Shown: positions 1 through 12,735, numbered from the stretch's first letter. The stretch is DNA of 64,000 nucleotides from Neckera pumila (GCA_963969595.1 OZ018410.1:30756913-30820912), one strand, 5' to 3'. Notes: generated from the letters alone by a model not told the origin. Translations and numbers: made by a program.

Positions 1-869
1 ACACTCTTTACTCTGAGCCTCGCAATTGTTGGTCGCAGCATTGGGATGGTCACGATCTGACTTGTGGGTAGCTTAAATGGCCTGTCCCTCACCAATACAC
101 CCATACCTCTTTAATTTCACACCGTTTGCTCTCACCAGACCCTAGGAAAGGCCAACCCAATTCAAAGCTCACTATTTGTCACTAGAAGTTGCAAACAAAT
201 GTGATAATAAGAAGTTTGACAAGTGTGAGGGTTTGAAACCACTTCTTTTTCCTCTTGCAATTCCTCAAGTAATTTTTTGTCATGCAACACTACTGATTGT
301 CACAATATATGATACGGAGTACTACGTATCATACATGATCCAAATTTCATTGATAATCATATGCATTTTGCGCACCTCGGTTGAACATGGACCCTTAAAC
401 TACGACCTTGTAATTCACTTTTCAAGTGACCGAAGCAATATTTTCTTATCCTCCAGCTTATGTTCTCTCATGTCTGTAAGTCAAGTTACTTCCAAATCAG
501 CTCCAAATATACGGCACAATTTTCTGGAGTTCTGCAAGTAGACATAAGCTCAGCATCATCAATCAATCAGCTCTTGCAATCTCCCTGACAGTCTCCCAAT
601 TAGATGATCACCTGTCGGTGATGGCTGCCATTCAAATTGCTCCCCAGGCTTTCCTGCATCTGAATCCATTTTGTTTTATTGTTACTTTATGATGAGTTGG
701 TGCCTCATCCCCATCCCCAAGGACAACCCAGGCTGGAGAGCTTTGAATTCTGCCTTCGCATGGTAGGACCTCCAAAATAATGCAGTTCCTATTTCTGCAG
801 CCCAGGGAAGCTCTCTTCACACATTGTGAAGTTTCTCTAGAATCCTAGCTCTCCAGGTTGTGAGGCAGA
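1..869. other. 5' flank of the proline-rich protein gene, no gene recognised
   Basis: Mixed-composition DNA. The open frame at 176-541 has no recognisable domain or compositional bias and is not called. The last 200 bases before 870 presumably hold the promoter and 5' leader of the proline-rich protein gene, but I see no convincing TATA box. Confidence 0.4.
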
Positions 870-1292
870 ATGGGGGAGATGAGAGGGCTAGTGTCCATGG
901 TGCTGTTGTGCAGCTTGGCTTTTGCATTTTGTGGGCAAGCGCAAGACGTGAAAGGCCATCACCTGAGAGGCAGTCAGGAGATCACGAAGGGGCAGGCGAA
1001 ATTCAAGTGGTGTGCTCCTCCAAAAGCGTACCCTCCCCCTTATCCTAATACTCCGTATTCAGCCCCTCCTTATTCTCCCAGTCCTTCCCCTCCGCATTCG
1101 CCCAGTCCATCTCCACCACATTCGCCCAGTCCTTCACCTCCACATTCGCCCAGTCCTTCACCTCCGCATTCGCCCAGTCCGTCTCCACCGCATTCGCCCA
1201 GTCCATCTCCACCACATTCGCCCAGTCCTTCTGCACCACATTCTCCCAGTCCTTCACCTCCGTATTCGCCCAGTCCATCTCCACCATACTGA
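870..1292 (+). CDS. Secreted proline/serine-rich (extensin-like) cell-wall protein
   Basis: A single-exon frame of 140 aa. Residues 1-24 form a signal peptide: a charged start followed by a hydrophobic core (LVSMVLLCSLAFAFC) ending near GQA. After a short linker the rest is almost only Pro, Ser, His and Tyr: PPPYPNTPYSAPP, then nine units of the 8-residue motif [YH]SPSPSPP, ending in Tyr before the stop. Alternating Ser-Pro with Pro-Pro and Tyr is typical of hydroxyproline-rich glycoproteins (extensin/AGP hybrids), which are secreted, hydroxylated and glycosylated, and may be cross-linked through Tyr. The start at 870 is chosen because it opens directly into the signal peptide; a frame from 860 is out of phase. 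The fourth-last codon block holds an Ala variant (SPSPSAP). Function beyond cell-wall structure is unknown. It could be longer if spliced, but the frame closes cleanly. Confidence 0.75.
   Translation: MGEMRGLVSMVLLCSLAFAFCGQAQDVKGHHLRGSQEITKGQAKFKWCAPPKAYPPPYPNTPYSAPPYSPSPSPPHSPSPSPPHSPSPSPPHSPSPSPPHSPSPSPPHSPSPSPPHSPSPSAPHSPSPSPPYSPSPSPPY
1071..1286 (+). repeat. Coding 24-bp tandem repeat, nine units
   Basis: Nine in-frame 24-bp units, each starting TAT or CAT TCN CCC AGT and encoding [YH]SPSPSPP. Units differ mainly at third positions, so they are moderately old or under coding constraint. Such arrays often vary in unit number between alleles. Confidence 0.9.
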
Positions 1293-2798
1293 TGAGTGCA
1301 TCTCTCCACAATTCGCATGGTTCGCAGTCAGGTATGACTGAAATGCAGCGACTTACATTCGCAGAAAGTCTTGCAAATTTGGTCCCTAAGTTCCATTTGC
1401 ATTCCAAGTACTCTACAGTTGTTGATCATTCATGTGTCACAAAAGACATACATTTCTCTAGATTTAGAGTTCGTGCTTGGTAGGACGGTATTTGTTTTTT
1501 GGTCATGTCGTACATCTGTCAGAATGATTCAATACCGAAGTTATGCAATAATTTTTATTCGTGTACTACATCTGTCAGACTCAAAATCAAAGTTATGGAT
1601 AGTGAAGTCAATGAACTGAGTCAGAGCCTTGAGGGTCAAATGATAACAGAATTTCTTCTAATTTCGGTTTGCTCAATTTTATGGTGTACTCTGTGCAGCG
1701 CAGATGGATGGATGTCTGAGTTTTGATGGTGTTTTTTGAGCGCAGGTGGGATTGAATTTGCAGCTTACGGAGAATGTGAAGGAATGGAAACGTGCAGATA
1801 TATATCGTGTTATATACAGTATTCCCAGATCAAGCTTCTGCAGTGTTCATGCTCTTGGGTTACGAAATGCAATTCGGCTCTGAGAATGGCTCCGCAAAAT
1901 CTGTAAGAAATTAGTGAGTGAGGGATCACCCTCTGATTGCATTTTTCAGTAGAGGGGAAGATGCACCCCACTGGAGTGAAATCCAAAACATCATGGTAAT
2001 AAAAATAAAAACTAGAATTGGAATGGGTTCAAGGTTATGGACAACGACTCTTGAGTTGTAGAAGCTAGTGAGCCTATTCAACCAGAGTATTTGCATCAAT
2101 GAAATTTGCAGCTGCAACCCAAGTACATGTGTGAGACTCAACAGTGTGCCTGCTGCATTTATCAAATCAGTAGACATTACGACACAGCTATTGGCACTTT
2201 GCTGCATACTGATGAGCTTTCCATTCTCTTGCTTGGGTGCATGGAAATCTTTTGGAACGGTTAGCATATGCAACATGTCCTTGAGAAAATGAAGCCTTTC
2301 TGATACAGCACATGCGAAATCCAACTGCCACAGTGCTGCCAGTCATTGCCACATAATTTGAGGTTACAAGGAATTGTCTCCTACGTTAACCAGGACATGA
2401 GAATTTTCAGAAACCAATTGAGCTATCAGTAGAGGAGTGCGACAACGTTGCATCCAACAAGCGTAGCTAGGATGCAATTTGGTCCAAGACCAAAGAATTT
2501 TTTGCAAGGAGCGTGCCCACTAGTCAACTAGTCAATTCGTAGAGAGGGTTAAGTTCCTCCAATCAAATCATTGTACAGGGTCCAAGGACTACATAGTCAG
2601 GACAAGTAGATGGGTAATCCTAAGTACAAATGTTAAAATCGAATGTAGTTCTACACGATCCAAAGCCTGGTCATAAGTCGGAGCTAATTAAACGCGACGA
2701 ACACTGAACATTTAAGGCCTCGTGTAGGGTTATGTACAAAGCACAGACAGTCACAAGAATGATTCCATGGCTGACCTAAAGAGTAGGCAACACCGTCG
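1293..2798. other. Intergenic, no gene recognised
   Basis: 3' flank of the proline-rich gene and 3' flank of the ATG14-like gene on the other strand. Open frames at 1926-2324 (-) and 2068-2292 (+) overlap each other and show no domain. I see no repeat or RNA gene here. Confidence 0.4.
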
Positions 2799-5700
2799 TC
2801 ACTTGGTGGCATCAATAATCATCGCCCGAGCCCAGTGCTCTACATCCTCAGAGTGAGAAGGTGGAGGCAAGCTGGGATGCTCTACAAGATCCCAACCGTC
2901 CACAGAGCTATCGGACGAGTTGGGTGTGGCCTCCATGAGCTCCGACTCTGTACTGACATCGTAGAAGTCATTCCAGCTTGTTACCTTGCCTTTGTTCGCT
3001 CTCTGGCCCTGCACAAATCGAAACTTAGAGGCCACCATTCACATGTCACACCATTATGGTAGAATAATAGTAAGTCACATTTAGAGATGAGGACCAAAAA
3101 GTCCATTCCTCACTTGGACCTTTCCAAAGGAGTCAATTCTCCACCAAATTTAGAACTAATTATATATTCTAAAAGCTAAGGACATGGGAAGAAATGTATT
3201 AAAATTTGAAGTGAAAATAATTACTCTACCATCCTTTAATATTTACCAAAGACAATTTTGCACTTATAATTCATAAGGAATTTGCCATGCTCATCAACAT
3301 CAATAACATTGTTTTGCCTCTAAATCACTCTTTAGAATTTGAAAGTGCTTCAAATCAAGCGAGCGCCTTATAGATTGATAACGGATTGGGATTAAATTGG
3401 TAAAACATTGGTGGTGGATTTATAACAATTTTTAAAGCCTTTTAATTGTGATTTTCATTCATTGTTTCTAAATTTTTTTACTATTACTTCTCTTTGTTTG
3501 AAATGCCTCAAAATTTAACACCTTTTGTTTCTTTTTCATAGCTTTCAAAATGTACAATTAGTTGTAAAATTTGGTGAAGAATAGACTATGTGAGGAAGCA
3601 TCTCAATAAGGAAATGGATCTTTTTGTCCTCAAGTCTATAAATTCCATTCCTATGAGGGCAGGCCAAAGAACTTCCAGATGCTACAAATGGTCGATCACA
3701 TGCCCCTCGAAGTAGGAAGCTAAATACTGCAGCCAAAAAGGTTTTAATGTTGAGGTAGGGAACTCATTCTCGAGGCTTTCAGCTATTTTAAGTTGAAATT
3801 TGGAATCAAATTTTCAAGACGATTTTGGATATGAATTATTTGTATACCTGTGTGAATTGTTGAAGCTTGAAATAGTAAGGACCCAAACACAAGTCCAGAC
3901 TACCCTCGAACCATGAGGATTGCATCTATGATTTTGGATAACACTTTCATTGTAAATGGGTGGCATTTCAACCCACGGACGCCATGCACATGGGGTCCCT
4001 ACCTTTTTAGAGACAAGTAGATACCAAAAACATAGGTGTGGAACACATACTAGGAGGAAAGACCAAGTAAGGCGATTGGAAGAATCTATTACCAAGGATC
4101 CTGGAGAGAACCGATTTCCATCCGACAGATTTCGCATATTGGTCCCCATGCTTGCGAAAGGACCTCCTAAAAGACCAAATCTGCCGTTAGGTTGTTGGTT
4201 ACCTTTGCTAGACCTGCACAATTGCCATGGATCAGCACCAGTTCGTCAGCAGCCTCACAACCTCATGGATGCCAAAGCTATAAAATAGGATGAACACAAA
4301 GTAGTAATTACAAACTCAAAACGAAACTCTGCTACATATGCATGGTATTACTTGAAAGAATGACTCATTTAATAGCGGAGATTGTCATCACTACCTTTAG
4401 AGCACTTATCTAGATTGCAAGTTGAGGGGGTGTCATCCAATTCCACATTGATAATTTGGGTAGACTGTTGAACCGACGACCTCAGCTATGGCGCCCAAAG
4501 AATTACTGGGCACCCCCATGCACAAGATGAACTTCATCCGGGTAACAAAAATAACAATGGATGAAATTTCCTAAACCCTACTGAGCGGAGCGAGTAGGGT
4601 TTAGGCCTGTAGCGGAGTGCCAATAGGCGCATAGCTACAGTCCTCCGTAGGGTTTGCTAAAAGGGAATAGGGTTGATTGGCCGAGTTCTTTGGGTTTTAT
4701 TTTATTTTTTAAATTGAAGAGAAACGAAAGACCAGCGCACTATTCATCCATCGCAACAGAGAAGGGGGGTGGGATGAGGAAACCCGCAGTTCCCTCCGGC
4801 GATGGGAGGGAGGTCGTCGGTTCAACAGGTGTCCTGATAATTTCACACACTGATAATTTCCATGACTTGGCAAACATGACTCCCACTGGAGCACTAAACA
4901 CCCAGTCAATGATAGAGTTTCTGCGACGACTGATATGACCTATAAAACTCAGAAAGAAGAACTAACCTTAATCGTGCCTCTTTCGACGAGAGAATAATGA
5001 GAAGTTCAGCGAATGCATCAAGGGTGGACATGTCCGAAGGAACAGAGACACCGAGCTGTCCAAAACTGTATGCACATAAACATCCCACACTCCTCCGCAG
5101 AAGTTTGATGCCTTTCTGAACATCTGGATATGATTCTCGTGTCCCACTTGAAGTTCCATAATTGACGAGACTGGCTGTGCTTTCTACAGTATCGATCCGC
5201 AGGCTCTCCATGGACGAAAAGCCCAACATGGTACCAACACTTTTGCTCAGCTCATTGACGTTATCACTAGAGGATCTGCGTCCTCCTTGGCGAGGAAGAA
5301 AGAGTGGAAACTCCTCACTAACACCAGAAGAGAAACACTTCAGTACAAACAGCATATTGGAATTCTTGAGAAAACTAAACTTCGTTAACCCCTAAAGCAC
5401 TGAACATGCTTTTTTGAGAACAAAGCTTTTTTGGGCAGCTCACTACGAGTGGAGATTTTATTTTTTTTCTTTGAAATTTTCACACAACATTTTTCCGAGG
5501 AGTAGCTTTAAGGCCCAACAATTTTCATAACTTTTGATTACAGGATAAAAAAGTTATTGCATGATATGCCGTTTTCATTGCTCGGCGGGCAGCCCGGGTA
5601 GCAAAAAAAACTTCTTAAAAAATCACTTTTTAAAAATATAAAAATTTGAAATTGATTCTTTAGATTTATATGTAGAAGGGAAGCTTTGAATCATTCCATT

Positions 5701-8700
5701 TGGATCTATGAGTCAAAAGTTATGAGGATTCTTAGTTTGAGGGTAGTTGTGGAATCTCAACTCTAAAATAAACTTTGAAGTCCTTTATTTCACTCAATTT
5801 TTAATATTTTTGAAAAAAAACAAAAACCTTGGGTGTAGATTGTTTAATACAACATTACAACCGTTGGGATTGGCATTTTTCAATTCCATAAATAAATTCT
5901 TAACAATTTAGTGTTTTGAATCATTCTCTACCTCTTCCTACTTACTATTTTTTTCCTATATGTTGTACAATTCTAAATGATCTGAATTTTTTCAAGCATG
6001 TATCCAACTTGTCTAGGAAAATGAATCCAAAGAGTAACCACCATTTTGGACATTTTTTCATACAAATGTGACCTTGTGAAGGGCAGCTGCCCAGATTTTC
6101 GCAGGGACAAAAAAAGGATTTTTGTCAATGCAACCGCTATTATCTTGCAATCCACATGATGGAAAATTCTGAAATTTTTTCCACATCTTCTCAAAACAAG
6201 TTCACTACAAGATCCTACGGTTACATGTGTCCAAGAACGTTTTTTTTCTAAAATTTGATACTATTAGAAATAGCAGTTTTGGAGCGTTTTTGGTGAAAAC
6301 ATAGTCAAAAACCTTTAGGGGTTAATTACTGGCGTAACAAAATAGATTAATTCTGAAGGCCCGATGCCAGTGTGTCGCATAATGAACATAGCGAATATGA
6401 AGCGTCCTTATTTAAGTGCATATTTAAAAGGTAGCCGAGGAAATGCCTGCAAGACAAATTGTGAAGTCTCCGTAGCAAGTTTACCTTCGAGAACCTGGCT
6501 TTGAGTCAAAATACGAGGCCCTTTGCCACACACGTGATGAAGAGGCCTGCATCATGATCTAAATTCAGTATTTTTCACAAGGAACTCAATCAAAAAAAGA
6601 AATCAACTTCCAGTTCACGATTCCATACAAAGAGCATCACAAACAAAGTCATAATTTGTGTACTGATTGAATCGCAGAACGACTCACCGCAAAACCAGAG
6701 CTATGTAAGAGAGGCGCAGACAGATAACGTGCTGCCTTGCTGACGAGTTGGACCATATACCTGCCCAATACAAGACAGCAAAGTCAAGGCATGAGTTTCT
6801 TGCATTAAATTCTCACTGAAATAGCTGCATCTAAAACAAGGAGGCAAAAATCCAACATGTTTTGAACGGAACACTGAATTTCGAAAAAAAACTTAATTCT
6901 ACAGAAAGCACATATGGCGCCTGGAATACCCCAACTAGGCATTGAGCCCTGACTTACCCCATTGATGCCGCGAGTTCCGAATGTGGTACGGACAGAGGAT
7001 CATCTCCATGAGGTAGGCGTGCACCACAAATTCGAACAGAATGTGGCCTATTAATGCTTCCTTCCCACTTCTGCCGCTCTTCAAGTGTCATCTGTATCCA
7101 TGAAGAAAGATCACATCCGTTGCGCTGAGTTTAGGCTAGAGGAGAGAGTTCTCATCTGTTTTAAAATAAGTCTACTAAGACAATTCTTCTACTAAAAATC
7201 TGTCCAAAGCAGCACAAAAAATGCCAGACAAACTGCCAGACATGATCGGCTCGTTTGCCAGACATGATCAACAAGACAACGGAGCACTTCCACAACTGAA
7301 AACGTCGTGAACATATGGAATTAAAATCTTGTCTTAGTTTGGAGTTTTCCGTGACTATGAAGCCAGTAGTCACAATTTACCACAGCGATTCGGTGGTGCA
7401 CACAAAGAATTACTCACAGAGCTTCGACGAAGAGGCAAAATCTTGCAGAGTTGTCTGATGACAACTCTTCGCTTTTGATGCAAATCAGACGCCACAGCTG
7501 TCTGCCAAGTACAGGAAAAGAAACGCCAATTTACACATATACATCACTCATCACTCATCGCAAAACCTTGCAATATGATACAGCTCGTGGGGTCTCCGCA
7601 ATATTTACTATTGTCGAATCGATACAAGACAGAGTAGACCGGTCAAGAGATTCATAGCAATGGAATACTCACGTGAACAAGGGACTGCGCACGAATCAAG
7701 TCGGGATAGAAATGTGCCAGCAGTTCCAATCTCTTTGTTGCAACCTGCAACACCAATTACATTTTGTACACCACATATCTTAAAATCGAACCAAGGCTTC
7801 GTTGTCCATAAAAATCTTAGCACTCTGATTGATGCGATAGTCCATGCTGTTGTAGCACTTTGAGAGTAGAGATTACACAACGCGTCTGAAAGTAATGCAC
7901 CTGAGCAGAAGCAGCAGAATGGAACCGAACTTGTGCGTCTAAATCATGTTGCATATGTTCCCGTTTCGTTTTCCCTGAACAAGTGAGCACCATCAGTCCA
8001 TAGTCCTTGACATGGATCTAGAGAGTTTCATCTTGGCTGGTGAAACTTGATTCTTGACAATACCCCTTAATGAACCAAGGATCCCAAAATTGAGCTTCCA
8101 GATTATTTTAAGCAGTTTTGAGTAGGTCGTCATAGGAAGACGTCCTTCTTCTCAAATCTTATTTATTTTCCGACAAACACACGCAATGTCTCTACTGATA
8201 CAAATTAGCCCCACCGAAATTATTGACTATTCACATTCATGATCAACTGAATTGGTGATTTTCAAACCATGGTCCATTAGGGGTCAAACAATCAAGGTTT
8301 AGAAACAACTATGATCAGTCGAAAAAAAATCCACAACGTGATGATGACCTTCATAGTGAGCATTGGAGACGTAAACCACAAAACATCAAAAACCCTAAAT
8401 TCTTTGGCAAATTACAGAGGGAAAGCGTATCTTGAGGAACAATCGTAAAAGACACATTTAACTAAGCTTCACTCCTTCGGTGTCAATAGCGTCACAACGC
8501 AACCTCTCCGATCTCCACCCTACAAATATTCTTCCTCTCTGTTGAGTCCCAGAGACTAATTTAGTTGATTCAAAATTCCAAAACCGCGGAGTAGCCATCA
8601 AACATTACCTTGAAGAAGCTCGTCCTTGCATAGCCGCAGACGCTCTTTGAGCTGCGCCTTCCGCTCAGCGTGCTCCACGCGCCAGTGCTGCTGTATCTCG

Positions 8701-9153
8701 GCTTCCCGCTGCCCCAACTCACCGAAACACCATCAGCAAATTCCACCCTCAAAAATTCAAAACCAAATGCACCCCAAATTCCCCCAAATAGCACCTTTAA
8801 CTCTCTCTTTCTCTCTCTCTCTCTCCAAGAAATGTCTGGACGCCGTGAATTTCAGTCAAACCTTAGCAATGATCTCCTCATCCAATCGTCGTCGCAGCAC
8901 ATCCCGGTCCTGCGCCAGATTCTTGACCAATTTGTACCGCTCTAACAACCTGCATCCCTCCCTCATCCGACGAATTGAAGTCAAATTCTGGTAAACCCAT
9001 CTCCGGAACGAGAGCAACTGAGTTGCAGAAATGGTGGTGTGGATGATTAGAAGCTGTGATCGTGGTCCTGTACCGGTGATTGATGCAGGGAGTGCAGACA
9101 GAGGGCAAGTTGAAGCTCTCGCAGATGCCGCACATGCAGCCTCTTCGTGCCAT
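2799..9153 (-). CDS. ATG14/UVRAG-family subunit of the class III PI3-kinase complex
   Basis: Multi-exon gene of about 510 aa, rebuilt from splice sites and phase. Exons (- strand): 9153-9074, 8949-8862, 8708-8609, 7974-7901, 7744-7673, 7501-7418, 7091-6958, 6760-6688, 6546-6485, 5317-4967, possibly 4920-4849, 4213-4093, 3008-2799. The N-terminus has paired CxxC motifs (CGIC, CTPC), then a Lys/Arg/Glu-rich coiled coil. The core has the family blocks HFYPDLIRAQSLVH, VVIRQLCKILPLRR and ASMGYMVQLVSKAARYLSAP, then KGIKLLRRSVGCLCAYSF. The C-terminus reads GWDLVEHPSLPPPSHSEDVE and HWARAMIID. From recalled family features (Pfam ATG14/UVRAG) this is the subunit that directs VPS34-VPS15-ATG6 to autophagosome or endosome membranes. 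ATG14 fits better than VPS38 because of the long C-terminal part, but that is inference. The exon at 4920-4849 is doubtful because it implies a 46-bp intron. A piggyBac-type MITE and another MITE sit in its introns. Confidence 0.8.
5389..6321. mobile_element. piggyBac-type nonautonomous TIR element (TTAA target)
   Basis: Flanked by TTAA at 5385-5388 and 6322-6325. The element starts CCCCTAAAG and ends CTTTAGGGG, a perfect short TIR. TTAA duplication with C-rich TIRs is diagnostic of piggyBac-type transposition. About 930 bp, AT-rich, no coding capacity. It lies in the intron between exons 6546-6485 and 5317-4967 of the ATG14-like gene. Its right half (about 5930-6321) is related to copies at 48249, 51150-51518 and 63624. 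Confidence 0.75.
8063..8283. mobile_element. Short intronic MITE (CCCCTTA family), copy 1
   Basis: Starts CCCCTTAATGAACCAAGG and ends CCATGGTCCATTAGGGG, an imperfect inverted repeat. The interior (GAGTAGGTC, CACGCAATG, AATTGGT) matches the other copies near 14.6, 15.5, 16.7 and 19.3 kb. It lies in the ATG14-like intron between exons 8708-8609 and 7974-7901. The ends resemble the TTAA elements but no clear target duplication is visible. Confidence 0.6.
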
Positions 9154-9688
9154 TCCTATGGATGGAAAATGGGGAACGTCAATCGCATTCGCAAGTAGGT
9201 GCTGTGAATGTCCGTCTTTCAACAAATTTCTGGCGGAATCGTAAGTGCACCTGGCCCGCACTGGTTCTTGGGGCGTGCACGGCGTTGTTGCAGCTTGCGT
9301 TGTACGAAAATACTCCCCCTGGATGACAGGTCGATGAATTATGGATGAATTGTAGATGGATGGATTGTGAACAGTACTAGTACTATTGTACCAGTTTAGT
9401 TTTTTCTTCGTTTAGGTGTGGGTGCTGATTTCTCTCCAGGGACCGAATGTGGACAGGCCTACTGGCTTTTTTCAGAACAAAATTTGGGATTTTCTGAATC
9501 AAGGCATTGGCTTCAAGATTATATTATGGGCCTTCAAATTTATGTCCTTGACCACTTCTGATTTTGGGTTGTCGCACGATGTGGCCACGGAGGATTCTAG
9601 TGTGTGCAAATTTTGGCTACACAGTGCGCCTTATTGAATTGCTTTAGGCTACCTTTTGTGTCACGCTAATATACTATAATGTTGACGC
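9154..9688. other. Upstream region of the ATG14-like gene
   Basis: Immediately 5' of the ATG14-like start. The reading frame stays open upstream to 9261, so an earlier start is possible; 9153 is preferred because it places the CxxC pair near the N-terminus. No TATA box or other motif is claimed. Confidence 0.35.
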
Positions 9689-9937
9689 TCAGTGCCTATC
9701 AACCACTGCTTGATACTCGTTGTAGGGAAAGTTCTTTAAGCTATAGACACTTTGGCAATGCATGCCCACAACGACACCAAGGTGTTGATCGAGTTGATTG
9801 TGGAGCCTATCCTTTAGAAATGACAACACTGAGAAAGTGCGTTCATCTTCCACGCTGCCAAGAACATGAACCATGGCAATCTGTGCCAACTTGATGTATT
9901 CTCCAAAGTGCTTCCCTAGTGCCAAATTGGCATCCAA
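9689..9937 (-). pseudogene. hAT transposase C-terminal dimerisation-domain remnant
   Basis: An 82-aa frame containing AQIAMVHVLGSVEDERTFS, followed by LSFLKDRLHNQLDQHLGVVV. This is the signature of the hAT family C-terminal dimerisation region, where an SVEDERxFS-type segment leads into an LKxxLRNxL block. The rest of the transposase is not found beside it, so this is a truncated relic. The assignment rests on recalled family pattern. Confidence 0.6.
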
Positions 9938-12117
9938 AGTTTTCTAAAGCTTAGTGAGGGGGTTCACCAACTGATGCGCAAGAGCATTAAGTTCTAGTTC
10001 TCCCACTTAGAGAAATTTTCTATGCTTTTCCTTCCCTAGATATCTACATCTTAAAGGTATATACATTGGCCATATTTTTTTTTTAAATTTAAAAATTATT
10101 TTAAAAATTTTAAAGTAATCTAGAAAAAAAAGCATGAAATTTGTGAAAACGCAACAAAATCGGCAAATGTTTCTTGCATCATCCAACTATTGGACATTAT
10201 ACTCATCAAATCATACATAGTGTGAAAGTAATGGAAGAACTAGTGGATTGAAACATTTTCAACCAATCATAAATTAATTAATGTGAAAGTAACTCACTAC
10301 GCATAGGGAGCTATTAATAGAGAAGAATCTTCACACTAATGGTTGATTTTGTTAAAATGGTGGCATTCCATTACAATGGCACGTTATTTTATTTCAAAAC
10401 GGTTGGTCTGAAATCTACACTTTGTCGTACATTCTAAAAATCTACGTTCATCCTAAGTATCTAAAATCTATACCAATCCTAGATTTTTTTAGAACGGTCG
10501 GCTTGTAATCTGTATAGTTCCTAGATAGTTGAAATCTACGACAGTCTTAGATGTCCGGAATCTATACTTGTTATAGATGTTCAGAGCGGACGGTCTAAAA
10601 AAATGGCACTAGGAATTTGGCACAAGGAAAATATGGCACTAAGAGTACCGCCATTTTAACGAAATTGACCATACTACGGATATCAGAAAGTCAAGTCCAT
10701 AGCCTCTCCTGCGACTTCCACTGTTATGGGAGTTTAAGAGAATCCGTAGTAAAAACTGGGGGAATCGGCGACACTATACTTTTCAAAGGACTTGAAAGTC
10801 TATGTAACATTACACTCATCAAACACTACTAAGCAATACCGCAGCAAAGACGTCACTCACGACGTCGATGAAATACCGAACCATCCTCACGCCAGAATCA
10901 TAAAACAAAAATGCGAGCAGCTAGAGAACAAATCTTACAAGAGACTGAAAATCTTCAATGGATCCAGGCAATTCGAAAGGTACAACAACGAGGTGAGTTC
11001 ATTCGATTACCGAGACCCCCGACGGACCACATGCACAACGTAACGACGGTTCCCAAAAACTCCAGAAGGGCTGGCAATAATTATTAATTGATTATCAGTT
11101 CTTTAGCCCTAAACGCTACAGGATCGATGAGCTACACGATCGAGGAGGCAATATGATTCCGATATAATTGCATCCGATATAATGACATGAGATCGATCGG
11201 GTCTGATCGATCGGGTCTAGCTAATTGCGAGTGACATTCTCGTACCAGTTCCCACCTGCAAACCTCTGCAACTGAGGAGAGACCTGCTCCGCGACATCAG
11301 TGGAAATTCCTCAGTCTTCTAGCTAGTATGCTTGCATGCCTTTACCTACTGCCTCCTCATCTATAATGGCAACTGGGTCGATTATAAACGCTACACTATG
11401 GAAAAATGGAGTGAATAAGTTTAGGGGAGGCTGGAGATTGATGTCTATTTCAAGTGCCAAACCACTGGATTTGCCGAGATCTTCGATTCACTTCATCCTC
11501 CCTAGCCATTGCGCTTGCTTCGACCTCCTGCTGATCGAGGGACTTGATCGTTAGCCCCGTGTCCGCGTACGTTGGCCGCATGTACATGACATGTTCCTGA
11601 AAATGGCTTGTCACCGCCCCTCCAAGCTAGCTTCTCAGACGACAATATTAATGAGAGTGGTGAAGAAAATCTACCGAATCGATCATTCCCCCTATCAGCT
11701 GAGCCTTGGCGTGGTGAAGACCCTTGTCCGAAGCAGCCGAATATATCCGAACTGCGTCCTCCTCTGCCTTCTTCGATTGGTATTCTTGGAAGTTTGGTAG
11801 GCACATCGAATTTTGTAGGCATGGTAAATTGATTTGCACGTTTGTAATGCACACATGATTATGGAGAATTTTCTGTTTTTTAAGCATGTTTGTACTTGAT
11901 ATGAATTGTTTTCACTTTTAATCAAAAATTCACAGTAATTTAGAATTCTCACAAAAAAGAATTGAAATTTTGATGACCTGTACTCCCTTGAGACATGAGA
12001 GAGGCAGGCTCCTGCTACGTTAAGAATCAAGCTGGGCCAAATATCGTGCCAAGCATTTTGGATATCGTGTCATGCCATGATAAATTTCCAATTGGACAAT
12101 TCTGGCATAGAATCTTA
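9938..12117. other. Intergenic, no gene recognised
   Basis: AT-rich to mixed DNA. Around 10380-10600 short related phrases (AATCTA(T/C)AC.., CGGTCGG/CGGTTGG) recur in both orientations, suggesting a decayed repeat. Open frames at 10792-11043 (+) and 11502-11852 (-) have no recognisable domain. Several GATCGATC runs occur near 11130-11220. Confidence 0.35.
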
Positions 12118-12371
12118 CTCCTTTTGTCCCGAAATGATTGTCCACTTTGAATGTCTTGTTTTTTTAGGTCGTGTTGAGTAGGTCAAAAAAAGTAGCCATC
12201 CTTGTAGCTAATTTTATTTAGGTTGCAATGAACACATGCAATGTTCTTCATTGATTCTAGTGCTTTAAAATTTGGAACCTTTCTTGATTATGTTTTTCAC
12301 AATATGATCAATGCAATTGGCTCAAAAAAATACCAACAAAATTGTGGACAATCATTTCGGGACGGAGGGAG
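12118..12371. mobile_element. Stowaway-like (Tc1/mariner) MITE with a shared MITE interior
   Basis: Termini read CTCCTTTTGTCCCGAAATGA and, inverted, CTCCCTCCGTCCCGAAATGA, followed by ATTGTCCAC in both. These are the classic plant Stowaway ends. TA dinucleotides flank it at 12116-12117 and 12372-12373, the expected Tc1/mariner duplication. The interior is clearly related to the CCCCTTA-family MITEs in the introns of the neighbouring genes (for example CACATGCAATGTTCTTCATT), although those have different ends. Confidence 0.75.
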
Positions 12372-12735
12372 TACAAATTTTCTATATGCAGCTGGCCGGC
12401 CAGTGCTTAACGATCCCTTACTTCGTTTCAAAATGCTGTGGAATTACTGCGGGACCAAGACCTTCCAATCAACAAGCACAAACTAGTGCCAAGAAATTTG
12501 TTTACCCTCTCAGTAGGCCTGAGTGAGCCGTAGGCCAGGAGGCCAGGCTTCTGTGGAGCGGAGCAACTGCTGCAAAAGATCCCAAAAACTGGGATTCACA
12601 ACAAACATCTTTCGTACCCACTCTCACCCAACACAAATAAGTTACACGCACGAGAAAGATTCATAGGACCAGGGATGGGTTAAAGCCTGTTTCACAAGTG
12701 GCAGGGTTAAGTGTAACCGTACTTTTATATTATTA
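12372..12735. other. 3' flank of the PUS6-like gene
   Basis: Noncoding stretch between the Stowaway-like element and the stop codon of the pseudouridine synthase gene. It presumably contains that gene's 3' UTR. No clear polyadenylation signal is claimed. Confidence 0.35.

Noticed and set aside
1012..1407. Long frames on both strands over the proline-rich repeat
   Set aside because: They are shadows of the 24-bp coding repeat; only the 870-1292 frame has a signal peptide and wall-protein composition.
11502..11852. 116-aa minus-strand frame as a gene
   Set aside because: Overlapping frames on both strands, no domain, and no supporting splice pattern.
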